Of a stretch of DNA of 64,000 nt, positions 1-9,260 are shown piece by piece. Each line of letters starts with the position of its first letter. Within the stretch, counting starts at the first letter, position 1. The translations under genes were made by a program, and so were the position numbers. Location of the stretch: contig CAXAUZ010000001.1 of NCBI GenBank assembly GCA_963972525.1, positions 124,001 to 188,000 of the forward strand, given 5' to 3'. This DNA comes from Salinilacustrithrix sp003476595 (GTDB lineage Bacteria; Actinomycetota; Acidimicrobiia; Acidimicrobiales; Salinilacustritrichaceae). Below the pieces are notes generated by a model. It saw nothing but the letters and a program-made list of their open reading frames with translations, made no database searches and was not told the DNA's origin.

Positions 1-514
1 GAAGCTGCCACAACCCGAGGAACACCATGGCCAGCGCCAGCGGATACGTTCCAACGACGAACCACAAGCGGGTCATCGCGTGGTTGGGCGCGAGCGCGAA
101 CACCACCAGGGTTGGCCACAGCACCTTGGCTGGAAGGACCTGTCGGCCATATATCCAGGCCGTCACCAGCAAGAACGCGTTCACGGCGGCGATGACCAGC
201 CCTTGGAGGACCGGCCGATCGCCGATCACCTCGTACAGGACCGCGTAGTACGGCGCGGCGAGCGGCCTGGCCGGTTGTTCGAAGGCGAGCTGCCACAGGC
301 CATCGACCAAACCGTTCTGGTCGAAGACCAGCCAGACCGCCCAGTCATCGGTGAGGAACCCACCACCGAGAAGCCCGGCGGCGAGGCTCGGGAGCGATGC
401 GGCGAGCGCGAGGAGCCCGACGCGGATCCGTTCCGTGTACGCCACCGGACCGAACCCTGCCGGCTCGCCTGCTGTCCCCTGGGCCAGGGTCGTCCCTCGG
501 GCCGACTCGCTCAC
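1..514 (-). CDS. Multi-pass membrane protein, probable GT-C type glycosyltransferase (C-terminus beyond window)
   Basis: From a GTG at 514 the minus strand stays open for 171 codons to the window edge, so the C-terminal part is missing. About 31 polar residues precede a hydrophobic segment (32-52), followed at once by Asp-Asp-Trp at 56-58; more membrane segments lie near 102-122, 126-142 and 150-171. A first helix followed by an acidic pair is the layout of GT-C glycosyltransferases, which use polyprenyl-linked sugars outside the membrane; this is inference from layout. The GTG overlaps the stop of the upstream methyltransferase (GTGA). It is the third gene of a minus-strand set with a DPM1-type transferase, which could supply its lipid-linked sugar donor. 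Confidence 0.7.
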   Translation of the reverse strand, partial: MSESARGTTLAQGTAGEPAGFGPVAYTERIRVGLLALAASLPSLAAGLLGGGFLTDDWAVWLVFDQNGLVDGLWQLAFEQPARPLAAPYYAVLYEVIGDRPVLQGLVIAAVNAFLLVTAWIYGRQVLPAKVLWPTLVVFALAPNHAMTRLWFVVGTYPLALAMVFLGLWQL

Positions 515-1236
515 CGCCGCACGGCCACGGCGATCAGGGAGACGCCCAGCGGCATCGACCAGCGCGCCACCACGTGCCGCTCGGCTGCGAACACCGCTTC
601 AAGGAGGCGATCGGCTGGGCCCAAGGTCCTGTCGAAGTCAGTTGCCGGCTGGCGTCGTAGGCCTTCGAGGCGCCGAGCGACCCACACGACCGGCAGCAGG
701 ACGGTGTTGAAGTACGAGAGGTGGCCGACGTCGAAGCCGGCGACGGTCAGCGCCGCCCGCAGCGTCCGGGCGGTGTACCGGCGCTTGTGCCCGTTGACCT
801 CATCATGGTGGCTCCACAGCGACGGGAGCGCAGGCACCGTCACGCACAGCGTCCCTCCGATGGCAAGTGCGTCGTGCATCGCCCGGAGCAGGCCGACGTC
901 GTCGTCGACGTGTTCGATCACATCGAAGGCGGTCACGAGCCGGCATCCATCGATCTCCGCCAGCGCATCAGGCAGGACGCCGACGCGCACATCCGCGGCG
1001 GGATGTCGCTCGTGCGCGACCGCGGCCGTTGCCGCCTCACCCTCGATGGCGATGACCTCGCCGTGCTCCTCGAGGACACCAAGTAGCCCCCCGGCGCCAC
1101 AGCCGACATCGAGGATGCTCCCGATTCCCAGCGGAAGGTGGCGAGCTAGCACTGCTCTGATGATGCGGCGGCGTCCACGGAACCACCAGTGGGTCTCATC
1201 GAGGTCGGCGTGGGCCCGGTGCAGCTCAGGATCCAC
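511..1236 (-). CDS. Class I SAM-dependent methyltransferase
   Basis: The 241-residue protein has the SAM-binding motif I (ILDVGCGAGG, residues 41-50) and, further on, an acidic post-motif and a VTAFDVIEHVDD segment typical of Methyltransf_11/UbiG-like enzymes. The N-terminal HWWFRGRR is a common lead-in in methyltransferases of polysaccharide clusters. The GTG start at 1236 overlaps the end of the upstream glycosyltransferase by 11 bp, and its stop overlaps the next gene, so the three are probably co-translated. A sugar or lipid-linked glycan substrate is inferred from context; the sequence does not identify it. Confidence 0.82.
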   Translation of the reverse strand: MDPELHRAHADLDETHWWFRGRRRIIRAVLARHLPLGIGSILDVGCGAGGLLGVLEEHGEVIAIEGEAATAAVAHERHPAADVRVGVLPDALAEIDGCRLVTAFDVIEHVDDDVGLLRAMHDALAIGGTLCVTVPALPSLWSHHDEVNGHKRRYTARTLRAALTVAGFDVGHLSYFNTVLLPVVWVARRLEGLRRQPATDFDRTLGPADRLLEAVFAAERHVVARWSMPLGVSLIAVAVRR

Positions 1237-2185
1237 TTCGAACTCCGATCTGGTCGCGCACCACGGCGTGGGGACGGCGCTTGACCTCGTCGTAGATCCG
1301 GGCGACGTACTCGCCGAGGACCCCTATCACCGTCAGCTGGGCCCCACCGAGCACGAGGATGATCGCGATCAACGATGTCCAACCCTCTGGGACATCCTGT
1401 AGGAGGAGCCGGGCTGCCACGGCCACGCCGATGTAGATGACGCCGGCGATGGCGGTCAGCATCCCGAGGATCGAAGCCGCCCGGAGCGGAAGACTCGACA
1501 GGGACACGAGCCCGTCGATGGCAAGGCGAACGAGCTTGCGGAGCGTGTACTTCGGCTGCCCGACAGCCCGGCCCGGCCGGTCGTATTCGAAGGGCTCCTG
1601 GCGGAACCCGACCCAGCTGCGCAATCCGCGGAGGAACCGGGTTCGCTCAGGCATGGCGATGAGCTGGTCCACCACCCGACGGTCCAGCACGGCGAAGTCC
1701 CCGCTGTCGAGCGGGACGTCGATCTCGGCCAGGGACCGGTACAAGCGGTAGAAGGCCCGATACGCCAGCCGCTTCGCCGGCCCGGCGTCCCGCGTCCGCC
1801 GCACCGCGTAGACGACCTCCGCCCCGGCTCGCAGCCGCTCCACCATCTCCGGCAAGAGCTCCGGCGGATCTTGGAGGTCGGCATCGATACACGCCACCAC
1901 GGCACCAGAGGCAGCCTCGAGGCCCGTCGTCAGCGCTGCCTGCTGACCGAAGTTCCGCGATAGGCGGATTCCCCGGACGCGCGGATCATGACCGGCCAGC
2001 TCGCAGATGACCGACCACGTGGCGTCCTTGCTGCCGTCGTCGACGACGACGAGCTCCGAGTTCTCGAACCCGTCGAGAACCGGCGCAAGGCGCTGCCAGA
2101 GCTTCGGAAGTGTGTCCGCCTCTTCGAAGGCTGCGACCACCACGGACAGCTCGACCGCAGTGTCCTGTGCCGCCTGCACCTGCAA
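1226..2185 (-). CDS. Family 2 glycosyltransferase, DPM1/GtrB type with two C-terminal membrane helices
   Basis: This is a GT2 enzyme expected to transfer a sugar from a nucleotide donor to a polyprenyl phosphate at the inner membrane face. It shows the SVVVAAFEE beginning, a VVVDDGS metal/nucleotide motif and DADLQDPP, all characteristic of DPM1-like enzymes, and two hydrophobic segments near residues 236-262 and 272-290 as in GtrB/ArnC. The frame is open upstream to 2299, but a strong ribosome site (AGGAGAGG) lies 8 nt before a TTG at 2185, giving 319 residues, the usual family length. A GTG two codons later is the alternative. It heads a three-gene minus-strand operon and is divergent from nadA. 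Confidence 0.85.
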   Translation of the reverse strand: MQVQAAQDTAVELSVVVAAFEEADTLPKLWQRLAPVLDGFENSELVVVDDGSKDATWSVICELAGHDPRVRGIRLSRNFGQQAALTTGLEAASGAVVACIDADLQDPPELLPEMVERLRAGAEVVYAVRRTRDAGPAKRLAYRAFYRLYRSLAEIDVPLDSGDFAVLDRRVVDQLIAMPERTRFLRGLRSWVGFRQEPFEYDRPGRAVGQPKYTLRKLVRLAIDGLVSLSSLPLRAASILGMLTAIAGVIYIGVAVAARLLLQDVPEGWTSLIAIILVLGGAQLTVIGVLGEYVARIYDEVKRRPHAVVRDQIGVRSGS

Positions 2186-2474
2186 CTTGGGAGCCTCTCC
2201 TCTGCCTGGGTCCGCTGACGGACATCGAGAGTGTGCCACTGCCTCGGCACGGCATCTGGGACCGCCGCTCCCCATGGGTGTGCAGCTGACGAAGTCCAAC
2301 CTTTCCGGGTGGAGTTCCAGAGCCCGCCGAGGAGGTATCGTGCTCCTGCCGGCCCGGAATCACCGGCAACCATTCCGAACCGAGGACGACATCCCCGCAG
2401 GAGAGGCGACCGGGCTGTCCCTGCCGTCCGCCAATCGGTTCTCCACCCTTGCGAAATCGGGGGAACCAGAGAAC

Positions 2475-3569
2475 ATGCTCCGCCTCCAGCTACCGCTCCC
2501 CGAGCGGTACACCGATGCCTCCCACGAGGAGCTCGAGTCACGCATCGCCGCCGCCAAGGAGACCCTCGGCGAGCGTCTGTTCATCCTCGGGCACCACTAC
2601 CAGCGCGACGAGATCATCCAGTTCGCCGATGCCCGTGGCGACAGCTACCGGCTCTCGGTGCTCGCCCAGGAGCGACCGCAGGCCGAGTACATCGTGTTCT
2701 GCGGCGTGCACTTCATGGCCGAGTCGGCTGACATCCTCACCGGGGACCACCAGCAGGTGATCCTGCCCGACCTCAACGCCGGCTGCTCCATGGCCGACAT
2801 GGCCGACATCGACCAGGTCGAGGAGGCCTGGGAGCAGCTAGAGCAGGTCATCGACATCGATCGGCTCGTGCCGATCACCTACATGAACTCGTCAGCGGCG
2901 CTGAAGGCCTTCGTCGGACGCCACGGCGGCGCCGTGTGCACGTCGACCAACGCCCGAGCCGTTCTGGAGTGGGCGTTCACACAGGGCGACAAGGTGCTGT
3001 TCTTCCCCGACCAGCACCTCGGCCGCAACACGGGTGTCGCCATGGGCTTCGGGCTCGACGAGATGCAGCTCTGGAACCCTCGCTTCGATCTTGGCGGCCT
3101 CGCCGAGGCCGAGGCCAAGGGGGCGAAGTTCCTCCTCTGGAAGGGCCACTGCAGCATCCACCAGCGCTTCTCCGCTGAGCAGGTGGCCGCCTTCCGCGCC
3201 GAGCACCCGGACGGCCTCGTCGTGATCCACCCGGAGGCGCCCTACGAGGCGATCCAGGCCGCCGACGAGGTCGGCTCGACCGACTTCATCATCCGCACGG
3301 TCGAGGCCGCGGCGCCGGGCACCACCATCGCCGTCGGCACGGAGATCCACCTCGTCAACCGGCTGGCGCAGGAGCATCCGGACAAGACCGTCGTGTCGCT
3401 CGATCCGCTCATCTGCCCGTGCTCCACGATGAACCGGATCGACCTCCCACACCTGGCGTGGATCGTGGAGAACTTGGTCGAGGGGCGCGTCCTCAACCGC
3501 ATCAGCGTCGAGCGGGAGACGGCGGCCTGGGCCCGGGTGGCGCTCCAGCGGATGCTCGACATCACCTAG
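2475..3569 (+). CDS. nadA: Quinolinate synthase NadA
   Basis: NadA condenses iminoaspartate with dihydroxyacetone phosphate to quinolinate in NAD synthesis, using a [4Fe-4S] cluster. The 364-residue protein carries the expected cluster cysteines in NAGCSMADM (C104), GHCSIH (C226) and CPCSTM (C314 or C316), plus GVHFMAESADIL. The frame is open far upstream, but similarity of pattern begins at the ATG at 2475; no strong ribosome site is present. A TATCGT at 2336-2341 could be a -10 element, which would give a leader of over 120 nt. nadB and nadC are not next to it; instead two glycosyltransferase genes follow on the same strand. Confidence 0.95.
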   Translation: MLRLQLPLPERYTDASHEELESRIAAAKETLGERLFILGHHYQRDEIIQFADARGDSYRLSVLAQERPQAEYIVFCGVHFMAESADILTGDHQQVILPDLNAGCSMADMADIDQVEEAWEQLEQVIDIDRLVPITYMNSSAALKAFVGRHGGAVCTSTNARAVLEWAFTQGDKVLFFPDQHLGRNTGVAMGFGLDEMQLWNPRFDLGGLAEAEAKGAKFLLWKGHCSIHQRFSAEQVAAFRAEHPDGLVVIHPEAPYEAIQAADEVGSTDFIIRTVEAAAPGTTIAVGTEIHLVNRLAQEHPDKTVVSLDPLICPCSTMNRIDLPHLAWIVENLVEGRVLNRISVERETAAWARVALQRMLDIT

Positions 3570-3592
3570 ACCTCGTGACCGGGACCGCACGG

Positions 3593-4636
3593 ATGAGGGT
3601 GCACTTCTGGACGTTGCGCGACGTGGCAGACGTGGCGGACTGGGACCCGGACGGGAACCCCGGCATCCACCTCGACGGCTTCGGGCACAGCTTCCTGGAG
3701 CCCTACGCCAGGTTACGCGACCACTCGGACGTGATCCGGGCGACGATCGGTGCCACTGCGCCGCGCGGTACCCACGTGCTCGTCGCGTCGTTGGACGAGG
3801 TGCGCGGCTGGCGGTCCCGTCCACTGGTGCGGACCAACGTCCACCTCGCCGCTGCCGTCCTCCGGTGCCCGCGTCTGGTCATCGTGCGCAACGACCTCCC
3901 ACCTCGCATCGCCGCACCATCGCCGACCTCCGTCGAGGTCGTGCCCAACCGAGCGTCGGTCCTCGACCCGGCGCGCCAGGTTCCCGTCCGACCGCTCCCC
4001 CAACGGGGTCTGCGACCCCGCGACGCGGCACGGGCGGACCGCATCGAGGTCATGGCCTTGAAGGCGATGCAGGCCAACGTGCCCGAGTGGGTGACCGAAC
4101 CGGGCTTCACCCGTGGACTCGCCCGAGCGGGCGTGACCCTCCGCGTTGACACCGAGGTGGATCCAACGGCGTGGCCGGACTTCACGGACGTCGATCTCGC
4201 CCTGTGCGTCCGGCGCCACCACCGCGACATCGACGCGGACCGGGCGTACGGGCGCAAGCCGGCGACGAAGCTGGTCAACGCCTGGTGCGCCGGCGCCATC
4301 CCGCTGGCTGCCCGGGAGTCGGGCTACCTCGAGGTCGGCCACGATGCCCGCGACACCATCTTCGTCGACGGACCGGAGGACGTCCTCGAAGCCGCCCGAA
4401 CGCTCGTCGCCGACCGCGCGCTCGCCGAGCGAGTCCGCACCGAGGGACGTCGTCGGGCCGAGGAGTTCGCGGCCCACGCGGTCATGGCCGAGTGGGAGCG
4501 GCTCCTGAGCGACGTCCCCCCGCGGACCCGGCTCACCGTGGCGCCCCACCTCGTCGTCATGTCCGGGCGCGCCGTGCGCGCCGTGCCTCGCCGGATCCGT
4601 CGCGCCCTGTCGTCGAGGCCGCAGGCCTCCGGCTGA
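3593..4636 (+). CDS. Probable GT-B fold glycosyltransferase
   Basis: The 347-residue protein begins 24 bp after nadA at an ATG (3593). The C-terminal half resembles the nucleotide-sugar-binding half of GT-B enzymes: a RKPATKLVNAWCAGAIPL stretch followed by a Gly-Tyr-Leu and regularly spaced helices ending in a basic tail. The N-terminal half (acceptor side) is not recognisable to me. The polysaccharide context and the following GT4-like gene support a role in surface-glycan assembly. It could also be a degenerate transferase without activity, since I cannot point to catalytic residues. Confidence 0.6.
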   Translation: MRVHFWTLRDVADVADWDPDGNPGIHLDGFGHSFLEPYARLRDHSDVIRATIGATAPRGTHVLVASLDEVRGWRSRPLVRTNVHLAAAVLRCPRLVIVRNDLPPRIAAPSPTSVEVVPNRASVLDPARQVPVRPLPQRGLRPRDAARADRIEVMALKAMQANVPEWVTEPGFTRGLARAGVTLRVDTEVDPTAWPDFTDVDLALCVRRHHRDIDADRAYGRKPATKLVNAWCAGAIPLAARESGYLEVGHDARDTIFVDGPEDVLEAARTLVADRALAERVRTEGRRRAEEFAAHAVMAEWERLLSDVPPRTRLTVAPHLVVMSGRAVRAVPRRIRRALSSRPQASG

Positions 4637-4654
4637 CCGCACAGCGGGAGTGGC

Positions 4655-4660
4655 TAGCGT
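4655..4660 (+). promoter_or_regulatory. -10 element of a leaderless promoter
   Basis: TAGCGT lies 7 nt before GTG 4668, so transcription would begin at or next to the start codon. There is no ribosome-binding site in front of this gene. Confidence 0.6.
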
Positions 4661-4667
4661 CGCATCG

Positions 4668-5645
4668 GTGCGCGTCCTGATCTCAATCCCCTTCGTCGGT
4701 GGCGTCGGTGGGCTGGAACGGAACGTGGCCTCCACCATCGCCGCCCTCGCCGAGGACCACGTGGACGTGTGCACGGCACGACGGATCGACGGAGGATTCG
4801 CGACGGAGCCGAGCGGCACGGTGATCCCGTACCGACGCGTGGTGCCGTACCGGCGCATCCCGTCCCCGCTCGCGCGACCGCTGCGCTGGGCTCACCGCAA
4901 GTCGCTCGCCCGCACCGAGCCATACGACGCGTACCTGCACTATTTCGCCGGCCGGTACGTCGGCGACCAGTTCCCCATCCGCACGCGGCTGCTCATCCCC
5001 TCGGGGAACGACGTCGCTTCGTTCGCGTCGCGGTTCGACTGCGTCCTGGCGCAAGCACCGGACAACAAGCGGTTCATCCGGGGCTCGGTGCCCTCTGTGG
5101 TGCTTCCCCCGCCGGTGGTGGCCACAGCGGAGAGCCGAGCCCCGGACCGGGACCTCCCGGAGCAGTTCGTGCTCACCGTGTTCAACGCCTACCACGGGAT
5201 CAAGGGGGGCGAGCTCATGCGCGACGTTGCGTCGGCGTCCCGGTTCCCCATCGTGTGGTGCTTCAGCCGGCGCACCCGTCACTACGACATCGCACCGTAC
5301 GCGCACCACGACATCGTCACCATTGAGGACGCCAGCCCGGCGAACCTCCGGTGGCTGTACGAGCACGCGGCCGCCTACGTATCGTTCTCCCGCACCGAGG
5401 GCTTCGGGTGGGCGATCGCCGATGCGCTGCAGTACGGCACGCCCGTGATCTCGCGGCGGACCGGTGTGCTCAGCCTGGACGGGATCGACCTCCGCGGCGT
5501 CTCTGTCTACGAGGACCGGACGGAACTGGTCCGCCTCCTCGAAGAGGTCACGCCCGCGGACCCGGCGGCGCGCTTCGACCGTGACCTGGACTTCCTCCGC
5601 CCGGCTCGTTTCCGCGAGCGCCTGCACGCCCTGGTGACCGGGTGA
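4668..5645 (+). CDS. GT4-like glycosyltransferase
   Basis: The protein (325 residues) starts with a short beta strand plus a glycine-rich loop (ISIPFVGGVGGLE) and ends with the GT4-type donor site: SFSRTEGFGWAIADALQYG, the E-x7-E-like element, then TPVISRRTG. I place the start at GTG 4668 because a TAGCGT -10 element ends exactly 7 nt before it, the leaderless spacing seen repeatedly in this window; a GTG at 4650 would lie upstream of that promoter element. Its last 98 bp overlap the end of the convergent StrF-like gene. Donor and acceptor are unknown. Confidence 0.78.
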   Translation: MRVLISIPFVGGVGGLERNVASTIAALAEDHVDVCTARRIDGGFATEPSGTVIPYRRVVPYRRIPSPLARPLRWAHRKSLARTEPYDAYLHYFAGRYVGDQFPIRTRLLIPSGNDVASFASRFDCVLAQAPDNKRFIRGSVPSVVLPPPVVATAESRAPDRDLPEQFVLTVFNAYHGIKGGELMRDVASASRFPIVWCFSRRTRHYDIAPYAHHDIVTIEDASPANLRWLYEHAAAYVSFSRTEGFGWAIADALQYGTPVISRRTGVLSLDGIDLRGVSVYEDRTELVRLLEEVTPADPAARFDRDLDFLRPARFRERLHALVTG

Positions 5646-6336
5646 CGCGGCGACCGGCGGCCCGGATCAGACGTTCGGGCAACCGCTTCCGCCGGCGGCG
5701 GACCGGCCGCACGCCGGGCCGCCACTTCGCCAACCAGCGCTCCTCCGCCCGGCCGTAGGCGACCAAGTCGGTCTCCCGACCACCGTTGTGGTGGTGCATG
5801 TCGATGTGGACGAGGCCCACCTGGAGGCCCCTCGACTTCGCCTGCGCGCAGATGTCGGCGTCGTAGCCGTGGAACCCGTCGAAGTGGCCGGCGTCGAAGC
5901 GCAGCTCGCGGCACGCGCGCGGCGACAGTCCGAGGAAGATCCCGTCGACCGAGTCGACGCCCCCCGGTGGGGGCGGTCCGAAGTCCCGGGAGCGGCGGTC
6001 GTCGACCGCCCACCCGAACGTCTGCCGCGCCTCGGCCCAATCCATCGATCGATCCAGGCCCACACCACCGATGACCCCCAGAACGTCCGCCGTGCGGAAC
6101 CCGTCGTGGACCTTCTCGACCAGCCGGTCGTCCCGCAACTCGACGTCGTCGTGGATGAGAACGAGTCCGGTGAGGTCGTCGAGCCCGATTGCCTCGTCGA
6201 CGATGGAGTTGTAGGCCTCGAAGATCGACGTCTCCCCGAGTCGGACGATGACCGGGAGACCGAGGCGCTGCACCGGGGGGAGCGCGATCCGCCCGGCGCG
6301 CCCGGACGGCCCAGCGCAGATCCCGACGATCAACAT
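5548..6336 (-). CDS. StrF-like glycosyltransferase family protein
   Basis: The 262-residue protein starts at ATG 6336, 44 bp after the ABC transporter gene. It has the layout of the STRF/Glyco_tranf_2_5 family: IFEAYNSIVDEA, then LIHDDVELRDDRLVEK (a DxD-like acidic pair), a GFHGYDADIC segment and MHHHNGG near the end of the conserved part. Members are GT-A-like proteins of glycan and aminoglycoside clusters. The last ~33 residues are Gly/Pro/Arg-rich, lie antisense to the end of the convergent glycosyltransferase gene and look unconserved. It is the last gene of the minus-strand run that begins at 12811. Confidence 0.7.
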   Translation of the reverse strand: MLIVGICAGPSGRAGRIALPPVQRLGLPVIVRLGETSIFEAYNSIVDEAIGLDDLTGLVLIHDDVELRDDRLVEKVHDGFRTADVLGVIGGVGLDRSMDWAEARQTFGWAVDDRRSRDFGPPPPGGVDSVDGIFLGLSPRACRELRFDAGHFDGFHGYDADICAQAKSRGLQVGLVHIDMHHHNGGRETDLVAYGRAEERWLAKWRPGVRPVRRRRKRLPERLIRAAGRRVTRSPGRAGARGNEPGGGSPGHGRSAPPGPRA

Positions 6337-6380
6337 ACGGGCGCCGACCCTACCGACCGGCCCGGGCCCGCCCGCCGGAC

Positions 6381-8165
6381 CTAGGTCGCGTCGGCGGCGG
6401 CAAGTCGACGGAAGCGGGAGTCGTTCTCGAGCAGCTGACGATGGCTGCCCCGGGCGACCACGGTCCCCCGGTCGAGCAGGAGGATCTCGTCGCAGTCCTT
6501 CAGGGTCGACACGCGGTGGGCGACCATCACCATCGTCCGGTCCGGACGGTCGACCCGGAGGGCGTCGACGACGGCCTGCTCGGTCTGCGCGTCGAGAGCC
6601 GAGGTGCCCTCGTCGAGGAAGATCACCGGCGGGTCCCGATAGAGCGCACGTGCGATCGCCACCCGTTGCCGCTGCCCGCCGGAGAGGCGGATGCCGCGCT
6701 CGCCGATCGACGTCGCCAGCCCGTCGGGCAGGTTCGCGACCACGTCGTCGAGCTGCGCAAGGTGCACGGCGCGCTCGAGCGCGGCGCGATCGATCGCCTG
6801 AGCGGGGACACCGAGGGCGATGTTCTCTGCCAGCGAGGCGTCGAGCAGCGTGATGGTCTGGGGCACGATCCCGATCTGGGCCCACCAGGAGCGACGGCAC
6901 TCCGGGAGCGGGACGCCGTCGAGGAGGACCTGGCCCTGCGTCGGGTCGAGCAGTCCGGCGAACACATCCAGGAGGGTCGACTTCCCGCAGCCCGTGGCTC
7001 CGACGAGGCCGGTGCTGGACCCCACCGGCAGCCGGAGGTCGATGCCGGCGAGGATCTCGTGGCTCGCCGGGTACCCGAAGTGGACGTCGACCGCCTCGAG
7101 GGGCAGCGCCGCGGGGCGCGACGCGGCGAGCGTCGCCGCGGCGGCGATGTCCTCGTCGGGTCGGAGCGCCTCCACGAGCCGTTGCATCGAGGCCTGCCCG
7201 CTCCGCACGGTGTTCACGTGCGTGACCATGTTGTTGGCCGACGGCAGGATCCGGATCACGGCGTACCCGAGCACACCGACGCCCGCTAGTGCCGCACCAC
7301 CGTCGCCCTGCCCCCGGTACGCCACCAGCGTGATGAGCGCGGCGAAGGCCACCGTCTCGATCACGGTCCTCGGCGCCGCCACGATCGTCGAACTGCGCCG
7401 GAGCGCGTAGGCCCAGCGCCGGCGTGAGCGCCGCACCCGGTCCCGCATGGTGGCGCTCAGGTCCAGGAGCTTGACCTCCCGGATGGCCTGGAAGGTCTCG
7501 ATGGTGAGCTGTTGCCCGACCGCCACCTCCTCGACCTCGATCTGGCTCAGGGGGAGGAGGCGCTTGCGGGTGGACCACAGCAGGACGGCGATCACGGTCC
7601 CGATGGCGAGCATCGCACCGATCGCGCCCACGGGCTCGACGGCGATGGCGACGACACCGAGACTGAGGACGGTGAGGGCCTGGGATCCGGCCAGCTGGAT
7701 GGGCGTGAAGACCTTGCTGGCGAAGTACTGGCAGATGGCGACCGACACCGAGGAGAGCTCGGCCGAGTTCTGCGACAGGTGCCACTCGTAGTCGCGGTCC
7801 AGGAAGTCCGCCATGACCCGGTCGGTGAGACGTACGGCGAGCCCGTACGAGGATCGGAACGTGACGTACTGCTGCGACACCACGGCGAGCCCCCGCAGCA
7901 CGAAGAACAACGACCCGACCACCGCCATCCACTTGAGATCCGACGATCGGTCGCTGCCGGGAAGCAGGGCGTCCACGTCGCCGAGCACCGGCACGTGAAC
8001 GGCCTTCCCCGGATCCTGCGTGGCGAGCTGGATCGTCACGGCCACGATCCCGGCCCCGGCGATCTCGATCAACGACACCACGAACCCAAACATCAGGCCG
8101 ACGATCGCCGTGAACCGCCCCCGTGCGTCGACGACGGTCAGCCATTCGTCCACGGACCGGCGCAT
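6381..8165 (-). CDS. ABC transporter, fused permease and ATPase (MsbA/PglK-like exporter)
   Basis: This 594-residue half-transporter has an N-terminal membrane domain of about 330 residues (segments near 20-45, 80-98, 150-195 and 265-305) and a C-terminal ATPase. Walker A GATGCGKST is at 389-397, the signature LSGGQ at 494-498, Walker B IFLDEG near 515-520 (Gly where Ala is usual after LDE) and the switch His at 550. Fused exporters inside glycan loci commonly flip lipid-linked oligosaccharides, and I infer that here. A TAGGAT element 7 nt before the ATG indicates its own leaderless promoter inside the gene run. Confidence 0.88.
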   Translation of the reverse strand: MRRSVDEWLTVVDARGRFTAIVGLMFGFVVSLIEIAGAGIVAVTIQLATQDPGKAVHVPVLGDVDALLPGSDRSSDLKWMAVVGSLFFVLRGLAVVSQQYVTFRSSYGLAVRLTDRVMADFLDRDYEWHLSQNSAELSSVSVAICQYFASKVFTPIQLAGSQALTVLSLGVVAIAVEPVGAIGAMLAIGTVIAVLLWSTRKRLLPLSQIEVEEVAVGQQLTIETFQAIREVKLLDLSATMRDRVRRSRRRWAYALRRSSTIVAAPRTVIETVAFAALITLVAYRGQGDGGAALAGVGVLGYAVIRILPSANNMVTHVNTVRSGQASMQRLVEALRPDEDIAAAATLAASRPAALPLEAVDVHFGYPASHEILAGIDLRLPVGSSTGLVGATGCGKSTLLDVFAGLLDPTQGQVLLDGVPLPECRRSWWAQIGIVPQTITLLDASLAENIALGVPAQAIDRAALERAVHLAQLDDVVANLPDGLATSIGERGIRLSGGQRQRVAIARALYRDPPVIFLDEGTSALDAQTEQAVVDALRVDRPDRTMVMVAHRVSTLKDCDEILLLDRGTVVARGSHRQLLENDSRFRRLAAADAT

Positions 8166-8172
8166 CCGGTGG

Positions 8173-8178
8173 ATCCTA
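8173..8178 (-). promoter_or_regulatory. -10 element of a leaderless promoter (ABC exporter)
   Basis: Read on the minus strand, TAGGAT is followed by 7 nt and then ATG 8165. Confidence 0.6.
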
Positions 8179-8201
8179 CGGCGGGGTCGTCGCCGGGACG
8201 G

Positions 8202-9260
8202 TCAGGGTGCCGATGCTCCCGGTCGACGGCGGCGGTGCCGCACCAGGAAGCTGCGGAGCTCGGTGACGAACGGGCCCCGACCGCTCGCCAACCCCCGCCA
8301 GGAGGACGGGATCAATCCGAACGGGCGCGACTGCAGCAGACGGCTGGCGAGGCCGGGAGCCAGCTCGAAGCGCAGCGACACGCGGTCCCGCACGGAGAGC
8401 AGCCCCTCCGCTCGCGGTCCCGTGGCGCGAGCGAGCTCGCGCACCTCACGGTGCTCGTCGGCGGCCGGCTCCTGCCCCAGACCCCGCTTCGTCCGCCAAC
8501 CGCTGGCGAGGTTCACGGCGAGGATGCGACGGACCAGCGCCGTCGTCCGGTCGTCGGGAAGGGCCGAGACCCAGGGCGAGCCCAGGACGAGCCGAACCGC
8601 GGCGAGCTGCTCGCCGGGCGGGAGCGGTGAGACGCTGGCCCGCGCGTCGCCGCTGTCGTGCACCTCGTAGACGGCGTCGAACGCCAAGGCGGCCCGAGCG
8701 GTGGCGAAGAGCCGGGACATCACCACGAAGTCCTCGCCGCTGCGGATGCCGCCGGGGTACCGGATCCCCGCGTCGTCCAAGGCCGACCGCCGGAGCAGCG
8801 CGGGCACGTGCGACCGGAGGAAGAGCTGGTGCGCGGCCGGGTCGAGGATGCGGGCACGCCTGGAGACGACGAGCGGCGTGCCCACGTACCGGCCGTCGCG
8901 GCGGATCGACGGCAGAACGACGTCAGCCGAGGTGTCCCGAGCCACCTCGTGCAGTCGGGCCAGGCAGGCGGGCGCCAGCGAGTCGTCCGAGTCGAGGAAG
9001 AACACGAACGGTGCGGTGGCCGCGGCGAGACCGACGTTCCGGGGCCCGCTCGGACTCGGGATGCCGTCGCGGCACTCGAGCACCCTCGCGTCCGGTCCGA
9101 TGCGGTCGCGTAGGGCGCGGTCGGCTTCGAGGTCGTGGAGCACCACGGTCACCCGCGTCGCAACACCCTGGAGGTCGGGGTGGGCGGAACGCACCGCGGT
9201 CGAGATGTCGCGGTCCCTGCGGTGCAGGGGCACCACGACATCGACGAGTGGCTCGCTCAC
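8202..9260 (-). CDS. Family 2 glycosyltransferase
   Basis: The protein (352 residues from GTG 9260) has a GT-A fold: DVVVPLHRRDRD at the start, GPRNVGLAAA and FFLDSDD as the metal-binding acidic motif, and a GGIRSGEDF segment in the acceptor region. It lacks membrane segments, so it probably works on the cytoplasmic face. The GTG overlaps the stop of the preceding GT4 gene (GTGA), which fixes the start even though the frame is open further upstream. The C-terminal 100 residues are basic and not assigned. The sugar is unknown. Confidence 0.8.
   Translation of the reverse strand: MSEPLVDVVVPLHRRDRDISTAVRSAHPDLQGVATRVTVVLHDLEADRALRDRIGPDARVLECRDGIPSPSGPRNVGLAAATAPFVFFLDSDDSLAPACLARLHEVARDTSADVVLPSIRRDGRYVGTPLVVSRRARILDPAAHQLFLRSHVPALLRRSALDDAGIRYPGGIRSGEDFVVMSRLFATARAALAFDAVYEVHDSGDARASVSPLPPGEQLAAVRLVLGSPWVSALPDDRTTALVRRILAVNLASGWRTKRGLGQEPAADEHREVRELARATGPRAEGLLSVRDRVSLRFELAPGLASRLLQSRPFGLIPSSWRGLASGRGPFVTELRSFLVRHRRRRPGASAP

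Noticed and set aside
2007..2474. Extension of the nadA frame by 156 codons upstream
   Set aside because: The extra part is antisense to the GT2 gene and through the promoter region; NadA proteins begin close to the ATG at 2475.
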